Source of the DNA: Cacajao melanocephalus
Taxonomy: Eukaryota > Chordata > Mammalia > Primates > Pitheciidae
DNA: 64,000 bases
Assembly: GCA_963573385.1 (NCBI GenBank)
Contig: CAUYLG010026722.1
Coordinates: 40,152-104,151 of the forward strand
Direction: 5' to 3'
The translations under genes were made by a program, and so were the position numbers. Position 1 is the stretch's first letter. The number at the start of each line of letters is the position of its first letter. Under the pieces are notes generated by a model, which was not told the origin of the DNA, did not search any database, and saw only the letters and a program-made list of their open reading frames with translations. Positions 43,501 to 56,840 of this stretch are shown here, piece after piece.

Positions 43501-45090
43501 GGTGCCTGAGACACTTGGCAGAGACACCTGGCAGAGACACCATTCATTGTTTGCCACGTGCATCACCAGGAGCCCATGATCCTTTGCTGCTGCAGGGAAT
43601 CACACCCTTCCAGCTATGGTACATTACTACAAAACCAAGTTGGGCTATTTTCAGGAGGGATCAAGAGCATGGTGCATTGTGTGAGGACGCCATGGCCCAA
43701 ACAGGAAGATTTTTGATGTTTGAGAAGAAGAGAGGTGATGTTTGGCTAAAGAAATGGTCAGCATTTATATAGCCATAGTGATGTCAACACTGATGATCAA
43801 TATTGTAAAAGTCACTATTAACATGTATTGGGAAGATGGGGAGAGGAGAAAGTGAATGTAGATGTGCGTAAAAGGAAACAGCTCATCTGTTGTGAATTAT
43901 TAATGAAATATTTTGTGAACAAAGTAAAACCTTCCCCAAGAGTATAAGATGAGGGTCAAACAGGTTTAGGAGAAAATGCCTTTTTTATTTCAAAACAACC
44001 AGGAAATCAGCATTTTGTCTTGCTCTCAGTTTGCATAAATTTTTATTTTGTCTGTGAAAGGATAACATACTGAAGGAAGGCAGACAATAATGTGTAAAAT
44101 AGATAAATCCATAAGTAACAGAATGAGCATATTATTTAGAAACATGACATAAGAAAAACAACCAAAAGATTTGATAGTGGTTGTTTCTAAGGAGCAGCAA
44201 TGCAAGGCGCAGAGGTGCAGAGTGGAGTGAGGTTCTGAAATGCCATTTTGGCTGCATCATTCTAGGAGGTTCTAGGGTATGAGTTTCAGCACAATTGTGG
44301 ACAAAAAGCCTTTCAGCCCATACACATACAGAAGGTTTTATCTCCTGTGGGTAAGGTGGGAGGTATTGACGCCCCTCAGTCAAGACCACAGGCACAAGAA
44401 AGTTAGGCTTTTTGATGCTTGCAACAGCAATGGAGCCCACACACCTACACAGGACGGCAAAGGGTGGGGCAGCACCTGGCCTGGTTGTGAGGATTTAACT
44501 TGCATTAGGAGACGGTGGGGTGCTGAGGAGGTGAGGAATTTTTCTGGATTGGGTGGTGGGTGAGAGGAGGTAAAGAAACAGAGTGAGCTGTCACTCAGGT
44601 TATCTGGGAGAGGGCAGTGTTTGGTGACGGCTGTAGTACAGGGACTTTGTTTTTTTCTGTGTCCACAAAGGATTACACTGTGGTCTTATATTTTCCCCAT
44701 GCCGGATTGCAATCAGCATTTTCTCCAAGGAGCCCTGGCTGGTTTAGTAGGAGACAGCATCTGGAAACTAAGTTATGGGAAGTAGGTAGGTTTGGGTGTT
44801 GCTACTGGGCTGTTGTTACTTCTAGGCCTTTTTAGTGGGCAGAGCCAGAACTAGAAATACATTTTTAAAATTCCTAAGTTTCCACCAGTAACTCCAGTTT
44901 CAGTCCAGTAACTCAGAGTTCTTCTCCCTTTCCCATTCCATATTTGTATGTCTTACCCATAGTGAGAACCCTGGTTCCTTATAACACCAGAGTCGGTGTA
45001 TCTACTCATTTCCTCTGTCACATGCAACTTGAGCAGTATACTTTCAGAATTACTACATGAGTGCTACTACCAAGGACAAGCAGATACAAT
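40600..45090. other. Intergenic, no gene or clear repeat
   Basis: No Alu, L1 or recognised LTR is visible. Minor items: an imperfect tandem duplication of a ~24-bp 'ttatttcattggctttgtag' unit at about 41517-41562, a (TCTG)n tract at 42131-42147, and a short duplication 'ggcagagacacc' at about 43516-43540. The longest open stretch (43395-43772) has no recognisable domain or splice support. Confidence 0.5.
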
Positions 45091-45098
45091 ATTAGTAC

Positions 45099-45477
45099 TG
45101 TGATGGTTAATACTGAGTGTCAACTTGATTAGATTGAAGGATGCAAAGGATTGACCCTGAGGGTGTCTGTGAGGGTGTTGTCGAAGGAGATTAACGTTTG
45201 AGTCAGTGGGCTGGGGAAGGCAGACTGACCCATCCTTAATCCTGGTGGGTACAATCTAATCAGCTGCCATTGAATATAAAGCAGGCAGAAAAATGGGAAA
45301 AGGTGAGACTGGCTTAGCCTCCCAGCCTGTCTTTCTCCTGTGCTAGATGCTTCTTGCCTCAAACATCAGACTCCCAAGTTCTTCAGTCTTGAAACTCGGA
45401 CTGGCTCTTCTTGCTCCTCAAGCTTGTGGACAGCCTATTGTGGGACCTTGTGATCATGTAAGTTAGTACTTAATACA

Positions 45478-45521
<44 letters not shown>

Positions 45522-45560
45522 AGTTTATATATGTACACACATATGATATATATACACATT

Positions 45561-45605
<45 letters not shown>

Positions 45606-45640
45606 CTATTAGTTCTGTCCCTCTAGGGAACCCTAATACA
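45099..45640 (+). repeat. ERVL 5' LTR (MLT2-like) with TA expansion
   Basis: Begins 'tgtgatggttaatactgag' and ends 'ccctaataca', i.e. TG...CA boundaries. It contains 'gaatataaagcaggcag' (about 45272-45288), a likely old TATA-region block. Two TA microsatellites (45480-45518 and 45564-45602) have inflated its 3' part to 542 bp. Confidence 0.88.
45480..45602. repeat. Double (TA)n microsatellite
   Basis: Two TA tracts of about 39 bp each, separated by 45 bp of degenerate TATA/CACA sequence. Expected to be unstable and polymorphic. Confidence 0.95.
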
Positions 45641-45645
45641 GATTT

Positions 45646-45660
45646 TGGTACCAGGAGTGG
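45646..45660 (+). promoter_or_regulatory. Retroviral primer-binding site, tRNA-Leu type
   Basis: tggtaccaggagtgg is exactly complementary to the CCA-tailed 3' end of a leucine tRNA (…CCACTCCTGGTACCA). It lies 5 bp after the 5' LTR, where the primer site is expected. This supports the ERVL assignment. Confidence 0.85.
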
Positions 45661-45773
45661 TTCTAGAGGAACAGAATATTAAGGATGAATTCTTTTGTCA
45701 GTTTTGGGGCTTCTAGAGTTGGCTGCTTAATATAATTGGATCCCAAAATGCTAAGGACTCTACTTCTAATAGT

Positions 45774-47590
<1,817 letters not shown>

Positions 47591-47608
47591 GAATGAAGGG
47601 AAGGTCGG

Positions 47609-47872
47609 GTGCTCTGGAGAAAGGATCCCACTACATCACTAGCAATTTATGCAGTAAATCTTTCTCCCATCCTTCTCCAAGGAGACTTCCAGTCTTTTAC
47701 CAGGGTAACTGTGCATTGGGGAAAGAGAAATGATCAGATGTTTTGGGGACTACTGGACACTGGCTCTGAGCTGACATTGATTCCAGGTGACCCAAAACAT
47801 CATTGTGGTCCTCCAGTTAAAACAGGGCCTTATGGAGATCAGGTAATTAATGGATTTTTACCTCAGGTCTGA
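47609..47872 (+). pseudogene. ERVL protease remnant
   Basis: The frame contains the retroviral aspartic-protease active-site motif DTGS (codons at 47756-47767) preceded by GLL and followed by ELTLIPG. This is the expected catalytic loop. The frame stops at 47872, short of the RT region. Fossil, not expected to be active. Confidence 0.75.
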
Positions 47873-48103
47873 CTTACAGTGGGTCTAGTGGGCCGCTAGA
47901 CCCTGTGGTCATTTCCACGGTACTAGAATGCATAATTGGCGTAGACATACTTAGCAGCTGGTAGAACCCCTACTCCCTTATTGTGGGAAAGGCCAAATGG
48001 AAGCCATTAGAGCTGCCTCTACCTAGAAAAATAGTAAATAAAAAACAATATCTAATTCCTGGAGGGATTGCGAAGATTAGTGCCACCTTCAAGGACTTGA
48101 AAT

Positions 48104-48953
48104 GTGCAGGGGTGTGATTCCTACCACATCCTCATCCAACCTTCCTTTTGGCCCGTACAGAAGACAGATGGATCTTGGAGAATGACAGTGGATTATTGTA
48201 AGCTTAACCAAGTGGTCACTCCAATTGCAGCTGCTGTACCAGATGTGATTTCATTGCTTGAGCAAATTAAGACATCTCTTGGTACCTGGTATGCAGCCAT
48301 CGTTGGCAAATACCTTTGTCTCCGTTCCTGTCCATAAGGCTCACCAGAAGCAATTTGCCCTCAGCTGGCAAGATCAAGAATATACCTTTACTGTCCTACC
48401 TCAGGAGTATATCAGCTCTCTTGCTGTGTGTCATAATCTCATTCGGAGAGACCTTGATCACTTTTCACTGCCACAAGATATCACATTGGTCCATTACACT
48501 GATGGCATTATGCTGACTGGATCCAGTGAGCAAGAAATAGCAAATATACTGGACTTACTGGTGAGACATTTCTGTGCCAGAGGATGGGAAACGAATCCGA
48601 CTAAAATTCAGGGAACTTCTACCTCAGTAAAATCTCTAGGTGTCTGGTGGTGTGGGGCCTGTCGAGATATTCCTTCTAAGGTGAAAGATAAGTTGCTGCA
48701 TTTGGCCCCGCCTACAACCAAGAAGGAGGCACAATGCCTAGTGGGCCTATTTGGACTTTGGAGGCATCGCATTCCTCATTTGGGTGTGTTACTCCATCCC
48801 GTGTATCAAGTGACTCAAAAGGCTGCCAGTTTTGACTATGGTCCAGAACAGAAGGCTCTGCAACAGGTCCAGGCTGCTGTGCAAGCTGCTCTGCCTACTT
48901 GGGCCATAAGACCCAGCAGATCCAATGCCGCTCGAAGTGTCAATGGCAGATAA
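48104..48953 (+). pseudogene. ERVL reverse-transcriptase remnant
   Basis: Two frames overlap, so a frameshift lies between about 48258 and 48337. The first shows [16 protein letters not shown], a conserved RT N-terminal block; the second shows FTVLPQEY and the catalytic box, here YTDG (codons at 48495-48506) in place of a Y-x-D-D motif. The catalytic aspartate is therefore lost. The 3' part includes a KxxFLG-like thumb region (VKSLGVWW). Confidence 0.88.
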
Positions 48954-50437
48954 GGATGCTGTTTGGAGCCTTTGACAGGCCCCCATAGGTGAATCACAGC
49001 GGAGGCCTCTAGGATTTTGGAGCAAGGCCCTGCCATCTTCTGCAGGTAACTACTCTCCTTTGGAGAGACAGCTCTTGGCTTGTTACTGGGCTTTGGTGGA
49101 AACTGAACGTTTGACTATGGGTCATTGAGGTCACCATGTGACCTGAACCCCTATCATGAACTGGGTGTTTTCTGACCCATCTAGCCACAAAGTGGTCTTT
49201 CACAGCAACATTCCATCATCAAATGGAAGTGGTATATACGTGATTGAGCTCAAGCAGCTCCTGAAGGCACAAGTAAGTTACATGAGGAAGTGGCTCAAAT
49301 GTCCATGGTCTCTACTCCTGCCACCCTGCCTTCAGTTCCCCAGCCTGCACCGATGGCCTCATGCAGAGTTCCCTGTGATCAGTTGACAAAGGAAGAGAAT
49401 ACTAGGGCCTGATCCACAGATGATTCTGTGTGATATGCAGGCACCACCCAGAAGTGGACAGCTGCAGCACTATAGCCCCTGTCTAAATATCTCCCAAGTA
49501 GGTAGAACTTTGAACAGTGCACCTGGTTGTGCACTTTGCCTGGAAGGAGAAATGGCCCGATGTGAGATTATATATTGATTCATGGGCTGTAGCCAATGGT
49601 TTGGCTGGATGGTCAGGGACTTGGAAGAAGCGTGATTGAAAAATTGGTGACAGAGAAATTTGGGGAAGAGGTATGTGAATAGACCTCTCTGTGAATGGTC
49701 AAAAACTGAAGATATTTGTATCTCATATGAGTGCTCATCAGGAGGTGACCTCAGCAGAGGAGGATTTTAATAATCAAGTGGATAGGAGGACCCATTCTGT
49801 GGACACGACTCACCCTGTTTCCCCAGCCACCCCCATCATCACCCATGGGCCCATGAACAAGGTGGTCATGGTGGCAGTGATGGAGGTTGCACCTGAGCTC
49901 AGCAACATGGATCTCCACTCACCAAGGCTGACCTGGCTACGGCCACTGCTGACTGCCCAATTTGCCAGCAGCAGAGATCAACACTGGGCCCTCCATATGG
50001 CACCATTCCTCAGGGTGATCAGCCAGCTACCTGGTGGCAGGTTGATTATATTGGACCTCTTCCATCATGGAAAAGGCAGAGGTTTGTCCTCACTGAAATA
50101 GACACTTACTCCAGATACTTGTTTGCCTGTGCTGCACACAGTGCTTCTGCCAAGACTGCCATCCATGTACTCACAGAATGCCTTATCCACTGTCATGGTA
50201 TGCCACACAGCAGTCTCTGGTCTTACCATGTTCCCCATGATCCTGAAGCAGCTTGATTGATAGAATGGTGGAATGGCCTTTTGAAGTCACAATTATAATG
50301 CCAACTAGGGGACAATACTTTGCAGGGCTGGGGAGAGGTTTCTCCAGAAGGCTGTACATGCTCTGAATCAGCATCCAATCTATGATACCGTTTCTCCCAT
50401 AGCCAGGATTCATGGGTCCAGGAATCAAGGGGTAGAA
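48954..50437 (+). pseudogene. ERVL RNase H and integrase remnant
   Basis: Continues from RT with many stops. The block at 49691-50101 opens MNGQKLKIFVSHMSAHQEVT, which fits the RNase H/integrase junction, and then decays. The zinc-binding histidine/cysteine pattern and the integrase catalytic residues cannot be traced in one frame. Not functional. Confidence 0.65.
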
Positions 50438-50692
50438 GTGGAAGTAGCACCACTCACTGTCACCCCTAGTGATCCACTAGCAGAATTTTTGCTTCCTGTT
50501 CCCACAACATTATGTTTTGCAGGCCTAGAGGTCTTAGTTCCAGAGGAAGAAACGCTGCCACCAGGAGACACGACGAAGATTCCATTAAACTGGAAGTTAA
50601 GATTGTCACCTGGACACTTTGGGCTTCTCCTACCTTTAAGTCAACAGGCTAAGAAGGAAGTTAGTGTTGGCCGGGTAATTGACCTGCACTAG
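50438..50692 (+). pseudogene. ERVL dUTPase-domain remnant
   Basis: The frame contains a LPPGDTTKIPLNWKL segment followed by SPGHFGLLLPLSQQAKKE. This matches the trimeric dUTPase fold region with the strand ending in a 'GHFGLL' motif that replaces the canonical catalytic loop. ERVL is unusual among retroviruses in carrying this domain at the end of pol. Truncated at 50692. Confidence 0.7.
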
Positions 50693-51306
50693 CAAGATGA
50701 AGTCAGTCTACTACTCCACAACAGAGGTAGGGAGGAGTATGCATGGATTGCAGGAGCTCTATTAGGGCACCTCTTAGTATTACCATGCCATGTGATTAAG
50801 GTCAATGGGAAACTACAACAGCCCAATCCAGGCAGGACTACAAACGGTCCAGACTTCTCAGGAATGAAGATTTGGATCACTCCACCAAGGAAAAAACCAT
50901 GACCTGCTGAGGTGCTTGCTGAAGGCAAAGGGAATACAGAATGGGTAGTAGAAGAAGGTAGTCATCAATACCAGCTATGACCATGTGACCAGCTGCAGAA
51001 ATGAGGACTGTAACTGTTGTATTTCCTCCTCCTTTTATTAAAAACATGTTTGAGCATGTATACACTTGTACTAAGAAAACATCTTCATTTTATTTCCTTT
51101 TTCCTTTATCCTGTAACATAAGATTTATTGACTTCATATCAGCATTTAAGTATTATTAACTTTATGTAATAGTATTTGGGCTGGGGATTGGTACGTTTCT
51201 GGTTGTATGAAGGATAGTTATATTATGTTGGACATAATTATGACCTTATTATTGTCTTTATTTGAAGATTATATGTGATCTCAGGAGCTGCGTATGGGTT
51301 CAAGTT

Positions 51307-51319
51307 GAGAAGGGGTGGA
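51307..51319 (+). promoter_or_regulatory. Retroviral polypurine tract
   Basis: gagaaggggtgga lies immediately upstream of the 3' LTR start (51322), the expected plus-strand primer position. Confidence 0.7.
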
Positions 51320-51321
51320 CT

Positions 51322-51565
51322 TGTTATGGTTAATACTGAGTGTCAACTTGATTGGATTGAAGGATGCAAAGTACTGATCCTGGGTGTGTCTGTGAGTATG
51401 TAGCCAAAGGAGATTAACATTTCAGTCAGTGGGCTGGGGAAGGCAAATCCACCCTTAATCTGGCAGGCACAATCTAATCAGCTTCCAGTGAATATAAAGC
51501 AGGCAGAAAAACGTGAAAAGGCAAGACTGGCCTGGCCTCCCAGCCTACATCTTTCTCCCTTGCTG
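51322..51565 (+). repeat. ERVL 3' LTR, truncated
   Basis: Matches the first about 245 bp of the 5' LTR ('atggttaatactgagtgtc' ... 'aatataaagcaggcagaaaaa' ... 'ctcccagcct') and then switches to unrelated sequence at about 51566. The R/U5 part with the TA tract is lost. Confidence 0.85.
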
Positions 51566-51945
51566 TGTTATGTGGATGTACCATAGTTTATCCAACCAGT
51601 TTCCCAGGGTTGAGTATTAAGTCATTTGTAATATTTTGATATTACAAATAATGCCACAATTATTTTTAAAAAGACCCATTTCTATGTTGGTTTGTATTTG
51701 TGGAGGTGTGTATTCAGAGCAGATTCCTAGAACTGGAGTTGCTGGGTCAAAGTGTAAATGCATATATAGTTTGTTAGCTCTTTCCACGTTCTTTTGTTGG
51801 CACATTGCTTTGTATTCCTGCCCTGGGAGTCTGTGAGAGGCCTTTCTCCCAGTAGCTGCTCTAGGAGCCGCTGTGGTGCTCTAGCCCACGTTCCCTCAGC
51901 CTACCTGAGTTCATCTGCTGCTGCAATAGACGGTTCCCACCTCTT
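51566..51945 (-). repeat. Ancient L1 3'-region fragment
   Basis: Wording such as 'atagtttatccaaccagttt', 'acaaataatgccacaatta' and 'ggagttgctgggtcaaagtg' is typical of reversed L1 3' ends. Diverged. It directly abuts the truncated 3' LTR. Confidence 0.6.
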
Positions 51946-51946
51946 A

Positions 51947-52250
51947 GTAATATAAGAGGATGTCTGCCAACCTGAAATAATTGAAAGAATCAGAATCTAG
52001 TTTTAAAGAGTTGATTCAAGAGCTTCCTTTCATCCTGAGGGAAAAGCAGAACTAGGCCCACATGGAAGGCCTGTTTCCATGCAAAGCACACAGGTTGAAA
52101 GAGAATGGTTTCAGGAACAAAGTGAAATTCTCTGTTCTGAATGTGACTGGAGTATATGATCTTGGAGCTCATAAAAATCCGTTGTGGACAAATTGTGAAG
52201 GGCATCCTATGCCATTTGCAAGACACAAACTCAAATGAGATTCTGCTGCT
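51947..52250 (+). repeat. Unclassified LTR-like repeat, copy 1
   Basis: Its first about 75 bp ('taatataagagg', 'gaaagaatcagaatct', 'gattcaagag') recur at 53092. See copy 2. Likely an LTR family, not named. Confidence 0.45.
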
Positions 52251-53091
52251 ATGTGGGACATGTGTTCTGAGTCACTGGTCTGAATGAAATGCTTTGAATT
52301 ATATGCACTGTTACCTCTCTGAAATTGACTTCAGCAATTACCGTATCTGCCTAAAAATCAAGCACATTGACATACTTTTAATTCTTACTTGCATTCAGGA
52401 CCCATTGTGTTCAATAAACATTTATTGAAGAATTTTGCATTTTCATGGATTGTGCTACCTTAGTAGGTTATATAAGATTTGACTGCTGCACTTATTAATC
52501 CAGACAATTATTCACTTATTTTTCTCACTTAAAGGTTCTTATCTGATTGTAAAAATAATATATTTTCATATTAAATTTGTAAAATATAAATAAATTCATG
52601 AATAAAAAATACAAAGATTACTTTCAATCCATCAACCCAGATGGAGCCACCATTTACATCTTGATATCATTTTTATTTATTTTATCCCTTATTAAAGTAG
52701 CTCTCTAGTGATAGGAAAATGTCAGATTTATATTTTTAAAAATTTCCCCTTCATCAAATGAAACATGCTATTATAAAGAAAACGGAGAACTATCACTCCT
52801 GTTCATCCACCTAAAGTTAATTTAGTGTATTTCTTCCTAGTCTTTTATTTCCATGCATTTAAACTTTGTACTGTTAACACTTTGTTAATATTATTTTTAT
52901 ATTACAGAATGTTTCATCAAGTGTATACATGATAGCTATGGAATGAGTTGGTAAATAACACTCTTGAAGTGTAAACTTTAAATCTAGACAAAGTGTTAGA
53001 AACAAATCTTGTAAGACATTTATGTCATTGGTTGTACATAGCAAATGTTGTTAACAAAATATCCCATAAGGAATGGTGTCATTAATATAAG
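52251..53091. other. Intergenic, AT-rich, nothing recognised
   Basis: Separates the two LTR-like copies. Contains AT-rich sequence with scattered weak LINE-like wording near 52550-52900, too diverged to assign. Confidence 0.4.
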
Positions 53092-53720
53092 AGCTGTCTG
53101 TCAACCTGAAGTAATTGAAAGAATCAGAATCTCATTTTAAAGAGTTAATTCAAGAGAAAGCTGGGAATGACCATCTGGGAATCGAAAACTCCAGAGAAAT
53201 GGGGTCAATGCTCCAAAGATAAAAACGTCTTGCTTATATGGGAAGAAAACAAAGAAATTTAACAGGACTACACCATTTTGTACTCAAGGTTGGTTTTTGA
53301 GTTACAACAATTTGATCAATTATAGTTTGTTTTCTTTTCTGTGCAGCTTCTCATTTTCTTTCCAATTTAAAAGAGTATATTTAACATTCCATCTTAGACA
53401 GTGTGATAGCCATGAAGTTTTTGTGTGAGAGAGGTAAGAAGGAAGTTAATCTATGATGAAGATCAACAGGAAGAGAAGAGAGTCTTCCCTGGTACCCTTT
53501 AGCCCTTTACAGCATTTTACAAAACGATGTAGGTAAGAAAGAAGGCTAATCCATTACCAGAGAACAAAAGTTACAGCTGCCTAGGTCACAGCTGCTTGTC
53601 ACAAAAGTCAGGCCCCATGATCATATTCCTTTACAGCTCAAAATAGTTTAAAGTTCCAACAGCTTAGATTTTAAATTACTTACTTTTATATGTTCAATTA
53701 GGAGTAGAAAAACTACATAA
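53092..53720 (+). repeat. Unclassified LTR-like repeat, copy 2
   Basis: Starts with the same segment as copy 1 and continues 'gctgggaatgaccatctggga', 'gggtcaatgctccaaag', 'ttgcttatatgggaaga'. This continuation is not matched by copy 1. Probably an ancient LTR. Confidence 0.45.
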
Positions 53721-54435
53721 GAAAAATAATGGAATGTCAGCACAGTAGGAAAAGAAAGAATTCTTGGAATAGAAGTATAGGAGGGAATTCACACATACAA
53801 ACCCTTTCTGTAATGGGGTCAACAATAATTGGTTTTACATTTGCCCCTGAAATTTTTCACACACAAGAAAGAGTAAACCTGAGACTGTGTTGTCCTTTAT
53901 CTCAAAGAGCACAATTGGCATTAATGTTTGGTTATATACATCTTAAATTTGGATCGAGAAGCAGGAATTGTTCAGCATTTAAAGCACATAACTTTGCCAA
54001 ACATGTAGTATATCTGTAGGGTGACTGAGCAAGATTAAGGTCAACATGAAGCCCTGGGTAAAAGGGAAGAAAATCAAACCTCCACCACTGCTTTATAAGT
54101 TTATATGTCATCTTCTTTTACTTTTTCTAGTCAGGTACTGTTACCTCAACTTCCAAATGCAGCCCGGACAGTTCTTCAACTTGCCTAAAAGTGGAGAAGA
54201 AAGAACTGTGATGTTTAGTAACTCCTATGGTGCTTTGTATCTGTATTGCAATCTGTTTGAGGTGGGAGAAAGCAGGCAGTACTGAAACTGTAATGCTCAA
54301 AAGCTCAAGTTAAATACCCTTCCTGGTCATGCTTAAAAGATGAGTAAGTCCCCAGTTCCAGTTCTTGGCAGGAGCTGCCTTGCTCTGGATCTAGTCTGAG
54401 CACCAAAGAATCATAAAAGTTATGGTATGTTATTT
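53721..54435. other. Intergenic, nothing recognised
   Basis: No gene or repeat that I can name. Confidence 0.4.
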
Positions 54436-54439
54436 TCTT

Positions 54440-55440
54440 CTCTTTTTTAATTAAAAATTTTATTGAGATAATTGTAGATTCACATGTAATTATAAGAATA
54501 ATACAGAGAGATTCCACTTGCCCTTTATGCAGTTTCTCCCAGTGGTAACATCTTACAAAATATAGCACAGTATCGCAACCAGGATGTTAACATTGATACG
54601 GTCTACCTCCTTTATTCAGATTTTCCCAGTTTCACTTGTACTCATTTGTGTGTTTTGGGTACTTGGCTGTATTAAGTTGTGTAAGATGTATAAGTATTGT
54701 GTTTTGATAATAATTGCATTAATTATATTATGTTCTGTACAATTTTATAAGCTGTATAGGTTTTTATATGTATTACAGTTTTTTTCCCTAGAAGTTTTAT
54801 TTTTTAATTTTATACTGAAGTCTGTGATACATTTTGATTCAATTTTTGTCTAATGTGTGAGGATTAGGTCAAGGTCAAGGTTTATTTTTTTCCCCCTATA
54901 GATGTCCATTTGCTCCCTTGAATTGCTTCAAAAAAATCCTTTAAAAAAATCTGTTGGGCATATTTGTGTGGTTCTAGTCTCTATTCTGTTCCAGTTATTT
55001 ATATATTTATTCCTCTGGCAATAACATACTGTCATACTTACTATAACTATTTAATTAACCTTAATAATGGGTAAAAGCGTTCTTTAACAGTTTTATTCCT
55101 TTTTTTCCAATCTGTATGGCTTTTATTTCTTTTTCTTGCCTTATTGCAATGGCTAGAACTTCTGGTACTATGTTGTTTGGCAGTGATAAGAAAGGATGTT
55201 TAAACCTTGCCTCCAATCTCAGGGGGAAGCTATTTAGGCTTTCTAGCTGTAGGATTTTTATAGATTATCTTTACCAAGTTAAGGTAATTCTCTTTTATTA
55301 CTAACATGCTAAGAGTTTTTATTGGGAGTGTGTGCTAGATTTTGTCAAATGCTTTTTCTTTGTCAGTTGATATAATCACATGATTTTTCTTCTTCAACTT
55401 GTAGATTATTGAATTACACTGATTGATTTTCAAAGGGGAA
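54440..55440 (-). mobile_element. Ancient L1 (L1M-type) fragments, antisense
   Basis: Reversed L1 3' UTR wording ('ttttattgagataattgtag', 54460-54479) is followed by reversed ORF2 wording ('ggattaggtcaaggtcaagg', 'ctctattctgttccagttat', 'tttgtcaaatgctttttctt'). The fragment is internally deleted and has no open frame. Confidence 0.65.
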
Positions 55441-55584
55441 GTGACATTGAAGAGGTAAGAACGGGAGTAGACTTTATAGTACTTTGACAAGGAAATGGAG
55501 ATGTTCAGATGTGATCACATAGCATGTGTTCTGTGGTGTATGCTAATAAATGATATATAAAAATATAATTTTATGGTGAAATTA

Positions 55585-56125
55585 TAGTCGTGTGCTGCAT
55601 AAGGACAGACTACAACAACAGACTACATCATGACAGTGGCTCCATAATATTATATGGAACCACACTATACTGATATAAGTTATATGGAACCACACTGTAA
55701 TATTATATGGAACCACACTATACTGATGTAAGTTATATGGAACCACACTATAATATTATATGGAACCATATTATACTGCTGTAAGTTATATGGAACCACA
55801 CTATAATATCATATGGAACCACACTATACTGATGTAAGTTCCATAAGGTTATGATACCATATTTAAACTCTACCTTTTCTATGTTCAGATATGTTTACAG
55901 ACACAAATACTTACACTGTGTTACAATTACCTACCGTATTCCATACAGTAACATGTTGTACATGTTTGTAGCCTAGGAGCAACAGGTTGGACCACATAGC
56001 CGAGGTGTGTGGCAGGCTCTACCATCTAGTTTTGTGTAAGGGCACTGTAGGATCCTCACACAATGACGAGGTTGCCTGATGACATTTCTCAGGATGGATT
56101 CCTATTGTTCAGCGGCGCGCAATTG
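55585..56125 (+). mobile_element. Tigger-like nonautonomous DNA transposon with internal minisatellite
   Basis: Begins 'gtcgtgtgctgcataaggac' and contains 'ttctatgttcagatatgttta', 'tgtttgtagcctaggagcaa' and 'gcctgatgacatttctcagg'. This is the order seen in a common primate TcMar-Tigger-type element. A 53-bp tandem repeat (55647-55840) has expanded near its left end. Exact subfamily not named. Confidence 0.6.
55647..55840. repeat. 53-bp minisatellite, about 3.7 copies
   Basis: The unit contains two 'atatggaaccacact' blocks separated by 'atactgatgtaagtt' and 'ataat'. Copies differ by a few substitutions (for example 'accatattatactgctg' in the third). Confidence 0.92.
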
Positions 56126-56127
56126 TA

Positions 56128-56840
56128 CAGTAAGTTCTCACTTAGCATCATTGATAGGTTCTTAGAAACTGTGGCTTTAAGTAGAACAACATGTAACAAA
56201 ACTAATGTTATCATAGGCTAATTGATAGAAATAAAAGTTAAGTTTTGATGGCATATTTCTGGTCAGGGAAACATCACCAAATTCTAAATAAAGACCCCAA
56301 ACACTTACAGTATTAAACATTGAAGTAAATGTGAGCTATACATACTTTGAAGAAAGATGAATAAAGACAATCAAGATAATTATTTACCCAATTATTTAAG
56401 CTCAGGGTCTTAGGAGGCCAGATTCCATCCCAGCAGCTTAGGGTGCAAGGCAAGAACCAACTTGAACAGGATACCATTTCGTCACAGAGCGCACTCACAC
56501 ACGCCGACACTCACCCAGATGGATAGGACGCCATTCTGTCACAGGGTGCACTCACACACACCAACACTCACCCAGATGGACAGGACGCCATTCCGTCACA
56601 GGGTGCACTCACACACACCGACACTCACCCAGACTGGGACAGTTTAGACATGCCAGTGAATCTAACCTGTGCAGCTTTGGGATGTGGGAGGAAACTGGAA
56701 TACATGAAAACCCATGCAGACACGGGGAGGGCTTGCAAACTCCACAAGGACAGTGGCCCCGGCGGGCATCATTTTTTTTTTCTCATCCATATTATGAAGA
56801 AATATCATTAAATAAAATGACCTTATTTGTGGACCAGTGT
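56128..56840 (+). mobile_element. Second Tigger-like DNA transposon with internal minisatellite
   Basis: Starts 'cagtaagttctcacttagca', continues 'ataggttcttagaaactg', 'ctggtcagggaaacatcacc' and ends around 'aaatgaccttatttgtgga', whose reverse complement resembles the start. The middle has 'gggatgtgggaggaaactgg' and 'aaactccacaaggacagtgg'. A 57-bp tandem repeat lies at 56468-56638. It directly abuts the preceding element. Confidence 0.6.
56468..56638. repeat. 57-bp minisatellite, 3 copies
   Basis: Three consecutive 57-bp units (56468, 56525, 56582) each containing 'gtcacag', 'gcactcacacac' and 'gacactcacccaga' (the middle unit reads aacactcacccaga). CpG-containing positions differ among units. 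Confidence 0.92.

Noticed and set aside
43395..43772. 125-codon open stretch on the + strand
   Set aside because: No recognisable domain, no splice or promoter context; this length is expected by chance in 64 kb.
56462..56647. Repeat-containing small protein from the 57-bp array
   Set aside because: 57 is a multiple of 3, so an open frame through the array is automatic; it lies in a DNA transposon.
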